Shown: piece after piece, positions 15,606 to 23,633 of the stretch | How the letters are laid out: each line of letters begins with the position of its first letter | How positions within the stretch are numbered: position 1 is the stretch's first letter | Assembly (NCBI GenBank): GCA_902768065.1 | Contig: CACXJP010000003.1 | Location: 1 to 47,613, forward strand | Source of the DNA: an uncultured Erysipelotrichaceae bacterium | GTDB taxonomy: Bacteria; Bacillota_I; Bacilli_A; RF39; UBA660 | Direction of reading: 5' to 3' | DNA: 47,613 nt | The notes under the pieces: generated by a model | Database searches by the model: none | Seen by the model: the letters and a program-made list of their open reading frames with translations, nothing else | Told to the model about the DNA's origin: nothing | Translations under genes and position numbers: made by a program

Positions 15606-16820
15606 ATGCGAAGAAACGTTTGTACTTCTAAACTCACAAAAGCTTTTATAGAAAGTAAAATAAGTCAAGTTAAAATAATGTCTTATTATCTTGATATAGA
15701 AGAAGATGTTATAAATGATTGTATTGAACATAGTCATCTTATACCTTCTGTGTTTAGAGATGATGATTATAACGGTAGTATGGGTTTTACTATTAATACT
15801 AAAGGTAGACTTAAAGTTAGAGATTTTGGTGGTACAGGATTTTTCGCAGATGTATATGAAACAGTAGGTTATGTATTAAGTCTTGCTTATGATAGACCTA
15901 TTAACTGTAACAATAAACAAGATTTTTATTTTATTTTAACCCATATAGCTAATACTTTTAGAAATTATATAGATGGCATAGAGATAGATGATAATATCGA
16001 AAAAATTGATGTTTCTCTTGCTATTGCTAAAAGTAAAACAAAAAGAAAGATAATAGAACTTGTTCCTAGAAGTTGGAATAAATATGATAAAGATATATGG
16101 GGTCGTTGGGGAGTTGATTTAGGTTATCTTAATACTAATTTTGTAATTCCTGTCGACCAATATTATATCGACCGTAAAGTAGACGATAATCCTAAATATA
16201 AATATTCTGTCAAAGACCCTTGTTATGCTTATACTATTGGTCAAGACGGTAAAGGTATATGGCTTATTAAACTTTATTTTCCTCTTCGTAAAAGAAATAC
16301 AAAAGAACTTAAATTTATCACTAATTGTAATGTTCTTGAAGGTTTACCTAATCTTGAACTTGATAATTATGATTATATTCTTATAACAAAGAGTAGCAAA
16401 GATAGATTAAGTATAGGTTGTCATTTAGCACACAATTTCTTCTACGGGGGGGCTAGAGTAAAACTCAATATTGGTGTTATTAATTTACCAAGTGAAAATT
16501 ATCATCTTAAAGAAAATGAATATAATTGGCTTAAAAATAAACTTGCTGATGATGGTATGATTATTAGTTTACTAGATTTTGATTATACTGGTCGTAGTGG
16601 TGCAAAGTATATGCTAGAAACTTATAATATTCCTTATATCTTTATTACACGTGGAGAGTTAGGTTTACCTAATTATAATGGTAAAGATTTTTCTGACCTT
16701 CACGATTATTTTAATGTTAATCAAATTAATCAATTTATTAAAGAAACTATAACTTATGCTGAACTCAAATATAGAAAACAAAGTTTATATTATTCCGATG
16801 CCTGTAGACCCGACTTATAA
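15606..16820 (+). CDS. DnaG-type (TOPRIM) DNA primase, 404 aa
   Basis: The N-terminal region has CIEHSHLIPSVFRDD, then LKVRDFGGTGFFADVYE, resembling the end of a CHC2-like domain (PSf... DFggG...D) without a complete zinc-binding set. The TOPRIM part has ILITKSSKDRLS where (v)EGxxD is usual, so the glutamate is replaced. SLLDFDYTGRSGAKYM is the DxDxxG motif, and KDFSDLHDY is the KDxxD end. Repeat copy 5 (16435-16453) encodes FFYGGA between the first and second TOPRIM motifs. It would make RNA primers for PolB. An alternative start is ATG 15678 (MSYYLDIEED). Confidence 0.8.
   Translation: MRRNVCTSKLTKAFIESKISQVKIMSYYLDIEEDVINDCIEHSHLIPSVFRDDDYNGSMGFTINTKGRLKVRDFGGTGFFADVYETVGYVLSLAYDRPINCNNKQDFYFILTHIANTFRNYIDGIEIDDNIEKIDVSLAIAKSKTKRKIIELVPRSWNKYDKDIWGRWGVDLGYLNTNFVIPVDQYYIDRKVDDNPKYKYSVKDPCYAYTIGQDGKGIWLIKLYFPLRKRNTKELKFITNCNVLEGLPNLELDNYDYILITKSSKDRLSIGCHLAHNFFYGGARVKLNIGVINLPSENYHLKENEYNWLKNKLADDGMIISLLDFDYTGRSGAKYMLETYNIPYIFITRGELGLPNYNGKDFSDLHDYFNVNQINQFIKETITYAELKYRKQSLYYSDACRPDL
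16435..16453 (+). repeat. dispersed GC-rich element, copy 5
   Basis: ATTTCTTCTACGGGGGGGC (G for C in the core) inside the primase, read as FFYGGA between TOPRIM motifs. Confidence 0.88.
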
Positions 16821-17223
16821 ACTTATTAATGTTAAGAAATCTCCTCTACAAAAAGAACATATTATTATTACAGGTATTAATGAAAACGAATATAAAACTA
16901 TTAAACGTTCAGAAATATTATCTATAAGTAGAGGTAATTGTAATTTTACAATTAATCCAGATGATATTTTTTGTTTTGGACCTATAGATTTTCATGAAGG
17001 TTCAGAAGATTGTAAAGAACTTGATACATTTAATTGGTTAGATGATTTAATAGGAAAAGGTATTGGTATTCCTTCTAGATATAATTATGATAAACATGAA
17101 TGTTATTCTCCTATTAATAAATATCTTTTTACTAAAACATTTAGAAATTCTACTCTTTGTAGATACCTTCATGGTTGTCTTGGTAAACCACAATATACAT
17201 TAATATTTAGAGAAATAAAATGA
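16798..17223 (+). CDS. hypothetical protein, 141 aa
   Basis: The start is set at ATG 16798 (MPVDPTYKLINVKK), which leaves a 23-nt overlap with the primase. The longer frame from 16756 would overlap by 65 nt. The protein is strand-rich in the first half, with HIIITGINENEYKTIKRSE, and has several cysteines and histidines later. No family is recognised. Its TGA overlaps the next ATG. Confidence 0.6.
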   Translation: MPVDPTYKLINVKKSPLQKEHIIITGINENEYKTIKRSEILSISRGNCNFTINPDDIFCFGPIDFHEGSEDCKELDTFNWLDDLIGKGIGIPSRYNYDKHECYSPINKYLFTKTFRNSTLCRYLHGCLGKPQYTLIFREIK

Positions 17224-17741
17224 CTATAAGAGAAATTTGGAATGATTATAGTTATGAACTTGATCGTTCTGATAGAATTATGCTTGATAATGAATTAGAT
17301 GGTATTCTTCCATTTAATGATTATCAAGCATTTAATGAATTATTAGATAAACATATTCATTATATGGATTGTACTCGTACTATGCCTAATGGTATGAGAA
17401 TTATACAAACTATTAATGAACCTTATAAGTGGGAACTAGCTAGATGTGTTTATTTAGTTAATTGGCTTAAAGATAAAAACGAAGAACTTTGGAAACAATC
17501 TTTTGATAAAATTGTTAAACGTCATGAAGATAATATTGAGTTTGAAAAAACAACGCCTCCTATAATTTATGATAAGCTTAAAATTAAAAAGTCTACAACA
17601 AGAAAACGTAAGGCTAAAGAAGGAGATATGTTTCCTGAAGAAACTAAAAAAGCTAAAATGAGTAGAGCTGAGGCTAAACTTAAAGCTAAACTTCTTGGTG
17701 CTAATTTAGGTTTTAATAGTTTTAAATTTAAAAAAGATTGA
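17220..17741 (+). CDS. hypothetical protein with basic tail, 173 aa
   Basis: The N-terminal two thirds are helical (EIWNDYSYELDRSDRIM). The C-terminal third is strongly basic (KLKIKKSTTRKRKAKEGD; AKLKAKLLGAN) and probably contacts nucleic acid. It is coupled by an ATGA overlap to the gene after the primase and sits two genes before the ligase, so a replication accessory role is plausible. No family is recognised. Confidence 0.65.
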   Translation: MTIREIWNDYSYELDRSDRIMLDNELDGILPFNDYQAFNELLDKHIHYMDCTRTMPNGMRIIQTINEPYKWELARCVYLVNWLKDKNEELWKQSFDKIVKRHEDNIEFEKTTPPIIYDKLKIKKSTTRKRKAKEGDMFPEETKKAKMSRAEAKLKAKLLGANLGFNSFKFKKD

Positions 17742-17743
17742 TT

Positions 17744-17863
17744 ATGTTTTGTAATAAATATAAAGTTATTCTTTTTGATTCTTTTCTTTGTGAAGAATGT
17801 GAAGATAATCCAAAAGTTAGTACTGGTTATTATAATGAATGTAAACAATTAAAGAAAGATTAA
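17744..17863 (+). CDS. mini zinc-finger-like protein, 39 aa
   Basis: ATG lies 2 nt after the previous stop and the stop lies 3 nt before the ligase ATG. Four cysteines, in FCNKYK, LCEEC and NECK, could bind one zinc. The strict packing between its neighbours supports translation. Confidence 0.5.
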   Translation: MFCNKYKVILFDSFLCEECEDNPKVSTGYYNECKQLKKD

Positions 17864-17866
17864 AGT

Positions 17867-19132
17867 ATGGTAACACTTTATAAAAGGTCTAGTAATGGTA
17901 AACCACTTTTATGGACTATTACAAAAGAAGCTAAACAAACAGGAGTAGGTACTTGGGATTTACAACTTAAAATTCAATATGGTCTTGTTGGAGGTAATCT
18001 TCATACAGAATATGTTCCTATAACTCTTAAAAATGCTAATGAACTTCAATCTAGAGTTAACGCTAAACGTAAAGAAGGTTATAAAGAACTAAGTGAACTT
18101 AAAGATGGAGTTTCTGAAGATAAATTATTTCCTAATAAAATATTAGAAGATAATATAGCTAAAGGAACAGATTTAATTACTTTTCTTAATACTTATCTTC
18201 CAAAATATTCTACTACTTCTGAAGGTTTTGTTCTTCCTATGCTTGCTAAAGTTCTTGAAGATAATAAACCTTTTGACAAATATGGTACTATGCTTGGTCA
18301 GTGGAAGATTGATGGTCTTAGATGTATTATAGGTGCTACAGATAAATCTGATGATATATTTAATCCTGTCATTTTAACTTATCATTCTCGTACTGGTGAA
18401 AATTGGACTAATAAAATGTGTTGGATGGATAAAATTCTTCTTCCTAAGATTAGTAAAGAACTTCTTGATATGATGATAGAAGAAGGAGCTTGTCTTGATG
18501 GTGAACTTTATCTTCCTGGATATTCAGTAAATGATATTAATTCTTTTGTTAAGAATACTCAACTTGCAAATCATTATAAACTTCAATATTGGTGTTATGA
18601 TATTTGTTGCGAAAATATGAGTGCTAATAATAGATTTAAATTTAAGGATAGTAATTTAGAATCTGTAGGCATTACTTATTTTAATACAAAAAAAGAACAT
18701 CTTAATAATACTAAACAATTTGTTGTACTTCCTACATGGGTACAAATAGATAGTTATGAAGATGCTATAATTCATAGAAATCAATTTATTGATTTAGGTT
18801 TTGAAGGTATTATTCTTCGTAATCCTTCTGCTGAATATCAGTTTGGTAAACGTAATCAAGCTATGTTTAAATTTAAGAAAGTTGACGATGGTAAGTTTAT
18901 TATTGTTGATATAATTTCTGAACATAAACGTAGTGATTTGCCTCTGTTTGTTTGTCGTAACGATATTAATGATGAACTATTTGAATGTAGTATTAATAAA
19001 CCTCAAAATATTCAACGTGAAATTCTTACTAATAAAGAGAAATATATTGGTAAGTATATGCAAGTTGAATTTAGAGCAAGAAGTGGAGTCAATCAAGTTC
19101 CTTTTCATGCAAGAGGCATTGATATAATTTAA
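17867..19132 (+). CDS. ATP-dependent DNA ligase, 421 aa
   Basis: The nucleotidyltransferase motifs are in order. Motif I is QWKIDGLRC, with Lys in KxDG as the adenylated residue (about 147). YHSRTGENW is the motif Ia region. Motif III is CLDGELYLPG, motif IV is FEGIILRNP and motif V is MFKFKKVDDGKF. A C-terminal OB-like part follows, ending near FRARSGV. The N-terminal about 80 residues (KRSSNGKPLLWTITKE) look like a WGR/DNA-binding-type extension. It seals nicks after PolB synthesis. Length and motif spacing are normal. Confidence 0.93.
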   Translation: MVTLYKRSSNGKPLLWTITKEAKQTGVGTWDLQLKIQYGLVGGNLHTEYVPITLKNANELQSRVNAKRKEGYKELSELKDGVSEDKLFPNKILEDNIAKGTDLITFLNTYLPKYSTTSEGFVLPMLAKVLEDNKPFDKYGTMLGQWKIDGLRCIIGATDKSDDIFNPVILTYHSRTGENWTNKMCWMDKILLPKISKELLDMMIEEGACLDGELYLPGYSVNDINSFVKNTQLANHYKLQYWCYDICCENMSANNRFKFKDSNLESVGITYFNTKKEHLNNTKQFVVLPTWVQIDSYEDAIIHRNQFIDLGFEGIILRNPSAEYQFGKRNQAMFKFKKVDDGKFIIVDIISEHKRSDLPLFVCRNDINDELFECSINKPQNIQREILTNKEKYIGKYMQVEFRARSGVNQVPFHARGIDII

Positions 19133-19138
19133 AAAATT

Positions 19139-19276
19139 ATGAAAAATTGGATGTATAATCATATTTATATTCCTTTAATTGATATAAGAGATAGAAATCA
19201 TGGAATAAATGGTTTTACATGGAAAGGACATATAGTACAAATTATTGTTGAAATTTACAGTAAATTGTTTATTTAA
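19139..19276 (+). CDS. hypothetical protein, 45 aa
   Basis: It begins 6 nt after the ligase stop with an AAAAAATT leader. The sequence has MKNWMYNHIYIPLIDIRDR and an amphipathic C-terminus. It may be membrane-associated. No family is recognised and the call rests on spacing and leader only. Confidence 0.4.
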   Translation: MKNWMYNHIYIPLIDIRDRNHGINGFTWKGHIVQIIVEIYSKLFI

Positions 19277-19286
19277 GTTATTTAAT

Positions 19287-19559
19287 ATGAAAATACTAAT
19301 AATTATTCTTTCAATAATAGGCTTGCTAAAATTAGTGAGCCTATTTATTTTATGTATTATTAAAACATACTATTGTATCATAAATAAAAGTATTAACGGA
19401 ATTATAAAAGAGTATGATATTTATAAGAATGACCAATGGTATATTATTCCTACTATAAGTTTTAGTAAAACTAATTGTTATTTTGAAGTTATGATGTATT
19501 GGTTATGTTTTCAATATTATAGTTCTTATAAAATAGATAAAGATGAAGAAGAAAAATAA
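19287..19559 (+). CDS. small membrane protein, 90 aa
   Basis: The start is moved to ATG 19287 (MKILIIILSIIGLL), after a TTTAATATT leader, because ATG 19245 lies inside the previous ORF. The long N-terminal hydrophobic region could span the membrane once or twice. It is followed by a polar domain with several Tyr and Cys and an acidic EEEK tail. The function is unknown. Confidence 0.55.
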   Translation: MKILIIILSIIGLLKLVSLFILCIIKTYYCIINKSINGIIKEYDIYKNDQWYIIPTISFSKTNCYFEVMMYWLCFQYYSSYKIDKDEEEK

Positions 19560-19616
19560 CTATAATAATAACAAGTGAAGATTATATTAGTTTTAAAAAT
19601 TTAATTTAAAATAAAA

Positions 19617-19856
19617 ATGAAAAAGTATTTTTTAATATTCAGTTTAATTGGATTAATGCTATTACTTACATCGTTTACTGTTAATACTAATAAGAGTAAA
19701 AACGAAGTTGATGTAGTTATGAGAACTATCGATGGTCATAAATATATTATTGTAACCGATTATTCTCATTTCTCTGGAAGACCTGGAGGAGTTGCTATTA
19801 TTCATGCAGAATCTTGTAATTGTAAAACATTAAAAAATAATTATGCCAACAATTAA
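19617..19856 (+). CDS. exported small protein, 79 aa
   Basis: It has a signal peptide or N-terminal anchor (MKKYFLIFSLIGLMLLLTSF) followed by a polar strand-rich domain with DGHKYIIVTD and a CNC pair near the end. There is no lipobox cysteine. Bacteroidales phages commonly carry such DGHkYi proteins, so it may be a widespread accessory family. The function is unknown. Confidence 0.6.
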   Translation: MKKYFLIFSLIGLMLLLTSFTVNTNKSKNEVDVVMRTIDGHKYIIVTDYSHFSGRPGGVAIIHAESCNCKTLKNNYANN

Positions 19857-20217
19857 AAGTTATACAGATTTAGAACAAAGCAAGATTCTTTCAGAGATTC
19901 TTCCGCTTGAAAGTGCGGATATGTATTATTTTCGTCAGATTGATAATGATTATTTCCCGCCAAATGTTAAATCTATTTGTCCTATACCTCTTTACAAAGA
20001 TGGCAAAGAAGATTTTAACTATGACATTAGATGTTGGAGTCTTGCAGCATTACTTAGTGTTTTACCTAATATTATCAATAATGGAACATTATTTATTGAA
20101 ACGTCTGCCGCATTATGGCATATAGGTTATAGAAATATTTATATTATAAGAACAGAAAACCTTGTTGATGCTTGCTATGAACTTATATTAAAGTTGAACA
20201 AATTAAACTTGTTATGA
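19843..20217 (+). CDS. conserved Bacteroidales phage/prophage hypothetical, 124 aa
   Basis: It begins MPTIKSYTDLEQSKILSEIL, has CWSLAALLSVLP in the middle and GYRNIYIIRTENLVDACYEL at the end. From memory, this pattern recurs in Bacteroidales prophages as a protein of unknown function. It overlaps the upstream gene by 14 nt and the downstream gene by 4 nt. Confidence 0.7.
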   Translation: MPTIKSYTDLEQSKILSEILPLESADMYYFRQIDNDYFPPNVKSICPIPLYKDGKEDFNYDIRCWSLAALLSVLPNIINNGTLFIETSAALWHIGYRNIYIIRTENLVDACYELILKLNKLNLL

Positions 20218-20447
20218 TTATGACTGAATTTAGAGGTATTACAACTGGAAAAACTATTATTACCAAAAATAATATGAATAATATTATGGTTGATAATAAA
20301 ATAGAAATTGATGATAATAATGGAGAAACTAAGATTGTAGGCATTGTAAAAGATGTTGTTCATCTCATTTCTAAATGGAGAAACAATCAAGGTTTAGAGA
20401 GAAGTACACACGATATTATTATTGACGTAGAAGATAAAACATTATGA
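20214..20447 (+). CDS. hypothetical protein, 77 aa
   Basis: It starts in an ATGA overlap. ATG 20220 is an alternative two codons on. The N-terminal half is strand-forming and the second half has KDVVHLISKWRNNQG followed by IIIDVED. No family is recognised. It is linked to the next gene by another ATGA overlap. Confidence 0.55.
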   Translation: MIMTEFRGITTGKTIITKNNMNNIMVDNKIEIDDNNGETKIVGIVKDVVHLISKWRNNQGLERSTHDIIIDVEDKTL

Positions 20448-20794
20448 AAGACTATAAGAAGATACTTGAAGGTGTTGTAAACATTATTAACACCACAGAA
20501 AAGAGCGATATTGGTTTTGTTAATATCTGTAACTATATTGGTGAGAATTGTCCTGAACTTAAAGAAAGCAAAGAGAGTAAGGATGAGAGGATAAAAAATG
20601 AACTTTTATCATTTCTAAAAGAAGGAAAACCTTATCATTGTCCTAATAGTGTAACAAGACAAGAATGGGCTGCTTGGATTGAAAAGCAAGGTAAGCAGAA
20701 ATACTCTTGGAGTGAAGAGGATGAACGTATATATCAATCTATAATGGATGATACTGTTCAAGAAAACCAACTTGATGATAAGCAGACTGATTAG
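20444..20794 (+). CDS. Bacteroidales WSEEDE-type repeat protein, stopped by TAG, 116 aa
   Basis: It contains AAWIEKQGKQKYSWSEEDER, a signature I recall from a large Bacteroides/Prevotella family of unknown function in which AWLEKQGEQK and WSEEDE modules alternate with LKSLK and WKPSDEQ modules. The frame stops at TAG (20792-20794), yet the next 54 codons continue with LKSLKD and WKPNDEMLEAL, the expected following modules. Either a nonsense mutation truncated it or the TAG is read through. The gene was probably acquired from a host-type genome. Confidence 0.65.
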   Translation: MKDYKKILEGVVNIINTTEKSDIGFVNICNYIGENCPELKESKESKDERIKNELLSFLKEGKPYHCPNSVTRQEWAAWIEKQGKQKYSWSEEDERIYQSIMDDTVQENQLDDKQTD

Positions 20795-20959
20795 CTCAAA
20801 TCTCTCAAAGACATATACATTTGGAAGCCGAATGATGAGATGCTTGAAGCTTTATATAATGTTATTCCAAAAAATGTGATGGAGAAATCTGAGGATGAAG
20901 TGCTCTTGGATAAATTATATCAAGGATTAAAATATGGTAAAATATTAAGCGAAAAGTAA
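20795..20959 (+). pseudogene. in-frame continuation of the 20444 gene after TAG
   Basis: Directly after TAG the same frame stays open for 54 codons to TAA at 20957-20959. It encodes LKSLKDIYIWKPNDEMLEAL and a helical end, which completes the Bacteroidales family pattern. No new start codon with a normal leader is evident, so this is best viewed as the severed C-terminus (171 residues if read through). Confidence 0.6.
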
Positions 20960-20974
20960 AGATTAAAACATAAA

Positions 20975-21337
20975 ATGAATTTAGTAGCGTATGATAAAGT
21001 AAGTGGCATTAAAACTAAATCTAAAATACATATATATAGTAGGTTTCCTTATATTGTAACTCGTGAAGTTAAATATAGAAAATATTATTGTTTTGTAACA
21101 AAATATGAACCTAAAATTAATGATACTATTTTATATTTAGTTCTCTTAGATGATAATCCTCCTGATAGACCTGTAGCTAGAACTCGTAGAGATAACTACG
21201 GTAGACTTAAATTTAATATGTCTATACTTGTAAATAAATATAATATTCCTCAAGGTAAACAAATTAATATTACTTTAAGTCTAGAAACTCAGGCAGATGA
21301 TGGTGATATTTATAAACTTGAATTAGAGTCCGATTGA
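20975..21337 (+). CDS. hypothetical beta-rich protein, 120 aa
   Basis: Strand-rich throughout (SKIHIYSRFPYIVTREVKY; INITLSLETQ), with a basic RPVARTRRDNYGR loop. There is no signal peptide or membrane segment. No family is recognised. Its stop codon lies inside the terminator hairpin that follows. Confidence 0.6.
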   Translation: MNLVAYDKVSGIKTKSKIHIYSRFPYIVTREVKYRKYYCFVTKYEPKINDTILYLVLLDDNPPDRPVARTRRDNYGRLKFNMSILVNKYNIPQGKQINITLSLETQADDGDIYKLELESD

Positions 21338-21362
21338 GCAATTAATTGGACTCTTAATTTTG
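21325..21362 (+). terminator. rho-independent terminator overlapping the stop codon
   Basis: AGAGTCC (21325-21331) pairs with GGACTCT (21348-21354), followed by TAATTTTG. It lies immediately upstream of repeat copy 6. Confidence 0.55.
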
Positions 21363-21363
21363 A

Positions 21364-21382
21364 ACCGCCCCGTAGAAGAAAT
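21364..21382 (-). repeat. dispersed GC-rich element, copy 6
   Basis: A perfect core on the minus strand, directly abutting ATG 21383 and forming the 5' leader of that gene. Confidence 0.9.
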
Positions 21383-21631
21383 ATGGCAAAGATAACTATT
21401 GAAATAACAGAAAATGATGATATCATTACTACATATACTAATAATGATGGTATAACTTGTAATATATTTAAAGCTAATACTAAAAGTTTTGTTATAAATA
21501 AAGTTACAGATAAAAGTATTATTATTCTTATTAGTAATCTTTTACATCAAGTTGGATTAGCTTTTAGACATCAGCTTATGAAACAGGGATTTATAAATAA
21601 ACCCAAATACAAGCCGACTGATAAGAAATAA
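21383..21631 (+). CDS. hypothetical protein with repeat copy 6 as its leader, 82 aa
   Basis: A strand-rich first half (ITIEITENDDIITTYTNNDG) is followed by a helix with LISNLLHQVGLAFRHQLMKQG. No family is recognised. Unusually, the 19 nt before its ATG are repeat copy 6, in the orientation ending GTAGAAGAAAT, so the AT-rich leader seen elsewhere is replaced by a GC-rich one. The purine-rich GAAGAA next to ATG might still serve in ribosome binding. Confidence 0.6.
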   Translation: MAKITIEITENDDIITTYTNNDGITCNIFKANTKSFVINKVTDKSIIILISNLLHQVGLAFRHQLMKQGFINKPKYKPTDKK

Positions 21632-21703
21632 TTTTTCAGATGATAAATTTATCAGATTGTTAAAAATATGGTCTGAAATCTTAACTTAAAAAATTAAAAA
21701 TAA

Positions 21704-21735
21704 TTTGGTATTACGAAAATAAAATATTAAATTTG
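21704..21735 (+). promoter_or_regulatory. Bacteroidetes-type promoter
   Basis: TTTG (21704-21707), a 20-bp spacer and TAAATTTG (21728-21735) followed by CAATATG. It would drive the lipoprotein gene at 21814 and the run after it. It lies in an otherwise gene-free stretch of about 100 bp. Confidence 0.65.
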
Positions 21736-21739
21736 CAAT

Positions 21740-21817
21740 ATGATTATACAAATAATTATATTTATTGTTTATTTTGTTTTTATTATATGTAATGATTTTA
21801 TAATAATTAAATTATGA
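21740..21817 (+). CDS. possible leaderless hydrophobic peptide, 25 aa
   Basis: ATG at 21740 is close to the expected transcription start, and the TGA overlaps the lipoprotein ATG (ATGA). The peptide is nearly all Ile, Phe and Val. The overlap favours translation. The low-complexity content and AT-richness weaken the call. Confidence 0.3.
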   Translation: MIIQIIIFIVYFVFIICNDFIIIKL

Positions 21818-22068
21818 AAAAGATTATCCTATTAGCACTTGCCACATTGATGATTGTCGGGTGTGATATGGCAATCGATAGTTTAAATACTTCTGGAGGT
21901 GATAAGTATATTATATCTTCTAAAACTAAAAAGTCTAATGAATCATTTTATCGTTATAGATTAATCAAGTTTGGAGGTCCAAAGTATTATGATTATCTTT
22001 ATAAAGATTCTACAAATTTTAATGTAGGCGATACTATAATAATAACTGCTAGAAAAGTTAGTAATTAA
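21814..22068 (+). CDS. putative lipoprotein, 84 aa
   Basis: It has a clear lipoprotein signal, MKKIILLALATLMIVGC, with the lipobox Cys at residue 17. The mature domain is strand-rich with FYRYRLIKFG and ends near IIITARKV. Envelope lipoproteins of phages often block superinfection, but nothing here fixes the role. It is the first solid gene after the 21704 promoter. Confidence 0.7.
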   Translation: MKKIILLALATLMIVGCDMAIDSLNTSGGDKYIISSKTKKSNESFYRYRLIKFGGPKYYDYLYKDSTNFNVGDTIIITARKVSN

Positions 22069-22086
22069 ATTAAAAGAGAAATAATT

Positions 22087-22311
22087 ATGACAAGAGGTGA
22101 ATTATTACAATATCTTACAAAGGAAGCAGTGAAGTTTAGGGAACACCCAAACTTTATTAGTATTAACAAACATCTTACTGGTATAGATGAAAATAATATG
22201 CCAAGTAAAGAACAAATTGATGGAGTTCTTGTAGCATTTATCAATTATGTTGGAATGTCACAGTGTATTGACTATGCATTAAGTTATGAAGATTTTGATA
22301 AGGAAAAATAA
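22087..22311 (+). CDS. hypothetical protein, 74 aa
   Basis: Helical and soluble, starting MTRGELLQYLTKEAVKFRE, with INYVGMSQCIDYALSYED near the end. It follows an AGAGAAATAATT leader that is unusually purine-rich. No family is recognised. Confidence 0.6.
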   Translation: MTRGELLQYLTKEAVKFREHPNFISINKHLTGIDENNMPSKEQIDGVLVAFINYVGMSQCIDYALSYEDFDKEK

Positions 22312-22332
22312 TTATATTAAGTATTATTAAAT

Positions 22333-22674
22333 ATGTATAAAAGAAATATAAATAATATGAGTAAAGGTATAACTTTATCTCCTAAACATGGACTTAATCC
22401 TTCTGTTATGATTTGTCCTATATGTAAGAAAGATGTTTCTATTGCATTATTTGGTAAACTTAAAGGTGATGCTGAAGCTCCAAGACAAATCGAAGGTGAA
22501 CTTTGTGATGAATGTAAAAAGAAATATGTTACTATAATTGAAATCGAATCTGAAATTAATCCAATATCTACAGGAAGATACGTTTATGTTCCAAAAGAAG
22601 CAATAAACGTTGAATGTAAAGATAATATTGCTCTTATGGTAACAGAAGAATTTACTAAACTATTTATAAAATAA
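22333..22674 (+). CDS. zinc-ribbon protein, 113 aa
   Basis: CPIC (about residue 34) and CDEC (about residue 59) make a four-cysteine zinc ribbon, followed by a strand-rich domain with GRYVYVPKEAINV. ATG 22357 (MSKGITLSP) is an equally good start. It may be a regulator or an accessory to the ThyX gene 5 nt downstream. No family is recognised. Confidence 0.65.
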   Translation: MYKRNINNMSKGITLSPKHGLNPSVMICPICKKDVSIALFGKLKGDAEAPRQIEGELCDECKKKYVTIIEIESEINPISTGRYVYVPKEAINVECKDNIALMVTEEFTKLFIK

Positions 22675-22679
22675 TTAAT

Positions 22680-23633
22680 ATGGAACTTATTAGACCTAGT
22701 GCTGAAATTTGGGAACAAGGTAATACTCTAGAAGATATGTGGAAACATATTGCTAAATGTACTAGAGTTTGTTATCAAAGTACTCCTAAAAATGATGGTG
22801 AAATTGATGAAGAGTTTGTAAAAAGAGTAATTCTACGACCAGATTCTTCTACGGGGCGGCTCAATTTTGATAAAATTCATGGTGCTATGCTTGAACATGG
22901 TACTATTTATCTTGCTATTCCTTGTAATGATTCTGAAACATTATCTCATTATAGAGGATATGCTGGTAAATATAATGAAATAGAATTTACTAAATATTCT
23001 AAAGTAACTATGATGAGAGGTACTCATAATTATGTTACAACTAATCTTCGTGTTATTTACGAAAATAATTGGCTTGATGATTTAAAATATATTTGTGCGC
23101 CAACCGAACATCATGCTAAAAGAGTTACAGTTTCTTTTACTACTAATATAGGAGTTTCTCGTGAATTTAATCGTCATAGAGTTAATTCTATTGCAGAAGA
23201 AAGTACTAGATATTGTAATTATAATAAGCGTAATGATGGTCAAATTAAGATTGGACTTCCTGCTTGGTTGCTTGGTGAAGAGCATTTACCTTATGTAGAA
23301 TCACATCAATTTGATAGTTTAGTTAGTTATTGTGATGATATTTGTACAGAAGATGATGAAAATTGGATTAACATAGATTATTATCTATTTGCTTTAACTA
23401 CAGCAGAATATTGTTATAATAAACTTATTCAGGGAGGTTGGAAACCTCAGCAAGCTAGAGAAGTTCTTCCACTTGCTACTAAAACTCAATTAATTCATAC
23501 TGCTTTTATAGATGATTGGAAACATTTCTTTGCTCTTAGAGCTGATGGTGTTTCAGGAATGCCCCATCCTAATGCAGCTTTAGTTGCTAAACCTCTTAAA
23601 GAAGAATTTATTAAACGTGGTTATATAAAATGA
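22680..23633 (+). CDS. thyX: FAD-dependent thymidylate synthase ThyX, 317 aa
   Basis: The hallmark motif RHRxxSxxxxSxR is present as RHRVNSIAEESTR (about residues 167-179), with CYQST near the start, HGTIYL and a C-terminal QAREVLPLATKT segment. It makes dTMP from dUMP with methylene-folate and FADH2, feeding phage DNA synthesis together with the dUTPase at 27558. Repeat copy 7 (22843-22860) encodes SSTGRL between the first strand and the HGAMLEHG helix, near residue 57. It overlaps the next gene by 4 nt. Confidence 0.92.
   Translation: MELIRPSAEIWEQGNTLEDMWKHIAKCTRVCYQSTPKNDGEIDEEFVKRVILRPDSSTGRLNFDKIHGAMLEHGTIYLAIPCNDSETLSHYRGYAGKYNEIEFTKYSKVTMMRGTHNYVTTNLRVIYENNWLDDLKYICAPTEHHAKRVTVSFTTNIGVSREFNRHRVNSIAEESTRYCNYNKRNDGQIKIGLPAWLLGEEHLPYVESHQFDSLVSYCDDICTEDDENWINIDYYLFALTTAEYCYNKLIQGGWKPQQAREVLPLATKTQLIHTAFIDDWKHFFALRADGVSGMPHPNAALVAKPLKEEFIKRGYIK
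22843..22860 (+). repeat. dispersed GC-rich element, copy 7
   Basis: ATTCTTCTACGGGGCGGC inside thyX, read as SSTGRL. It is one of two copies without an opposite-strand partner before the next same-strand copy. Confidence 0.9.

Noticed and set aside
20792..20794. Genome-wide TAG recoding (code 15)
   Set aside because: TAG ends the DNA polymerase and other genes, the giant ORFs have no in-frame TAG, and tRNA-Gln here has anticodon TTG rather than CTA.
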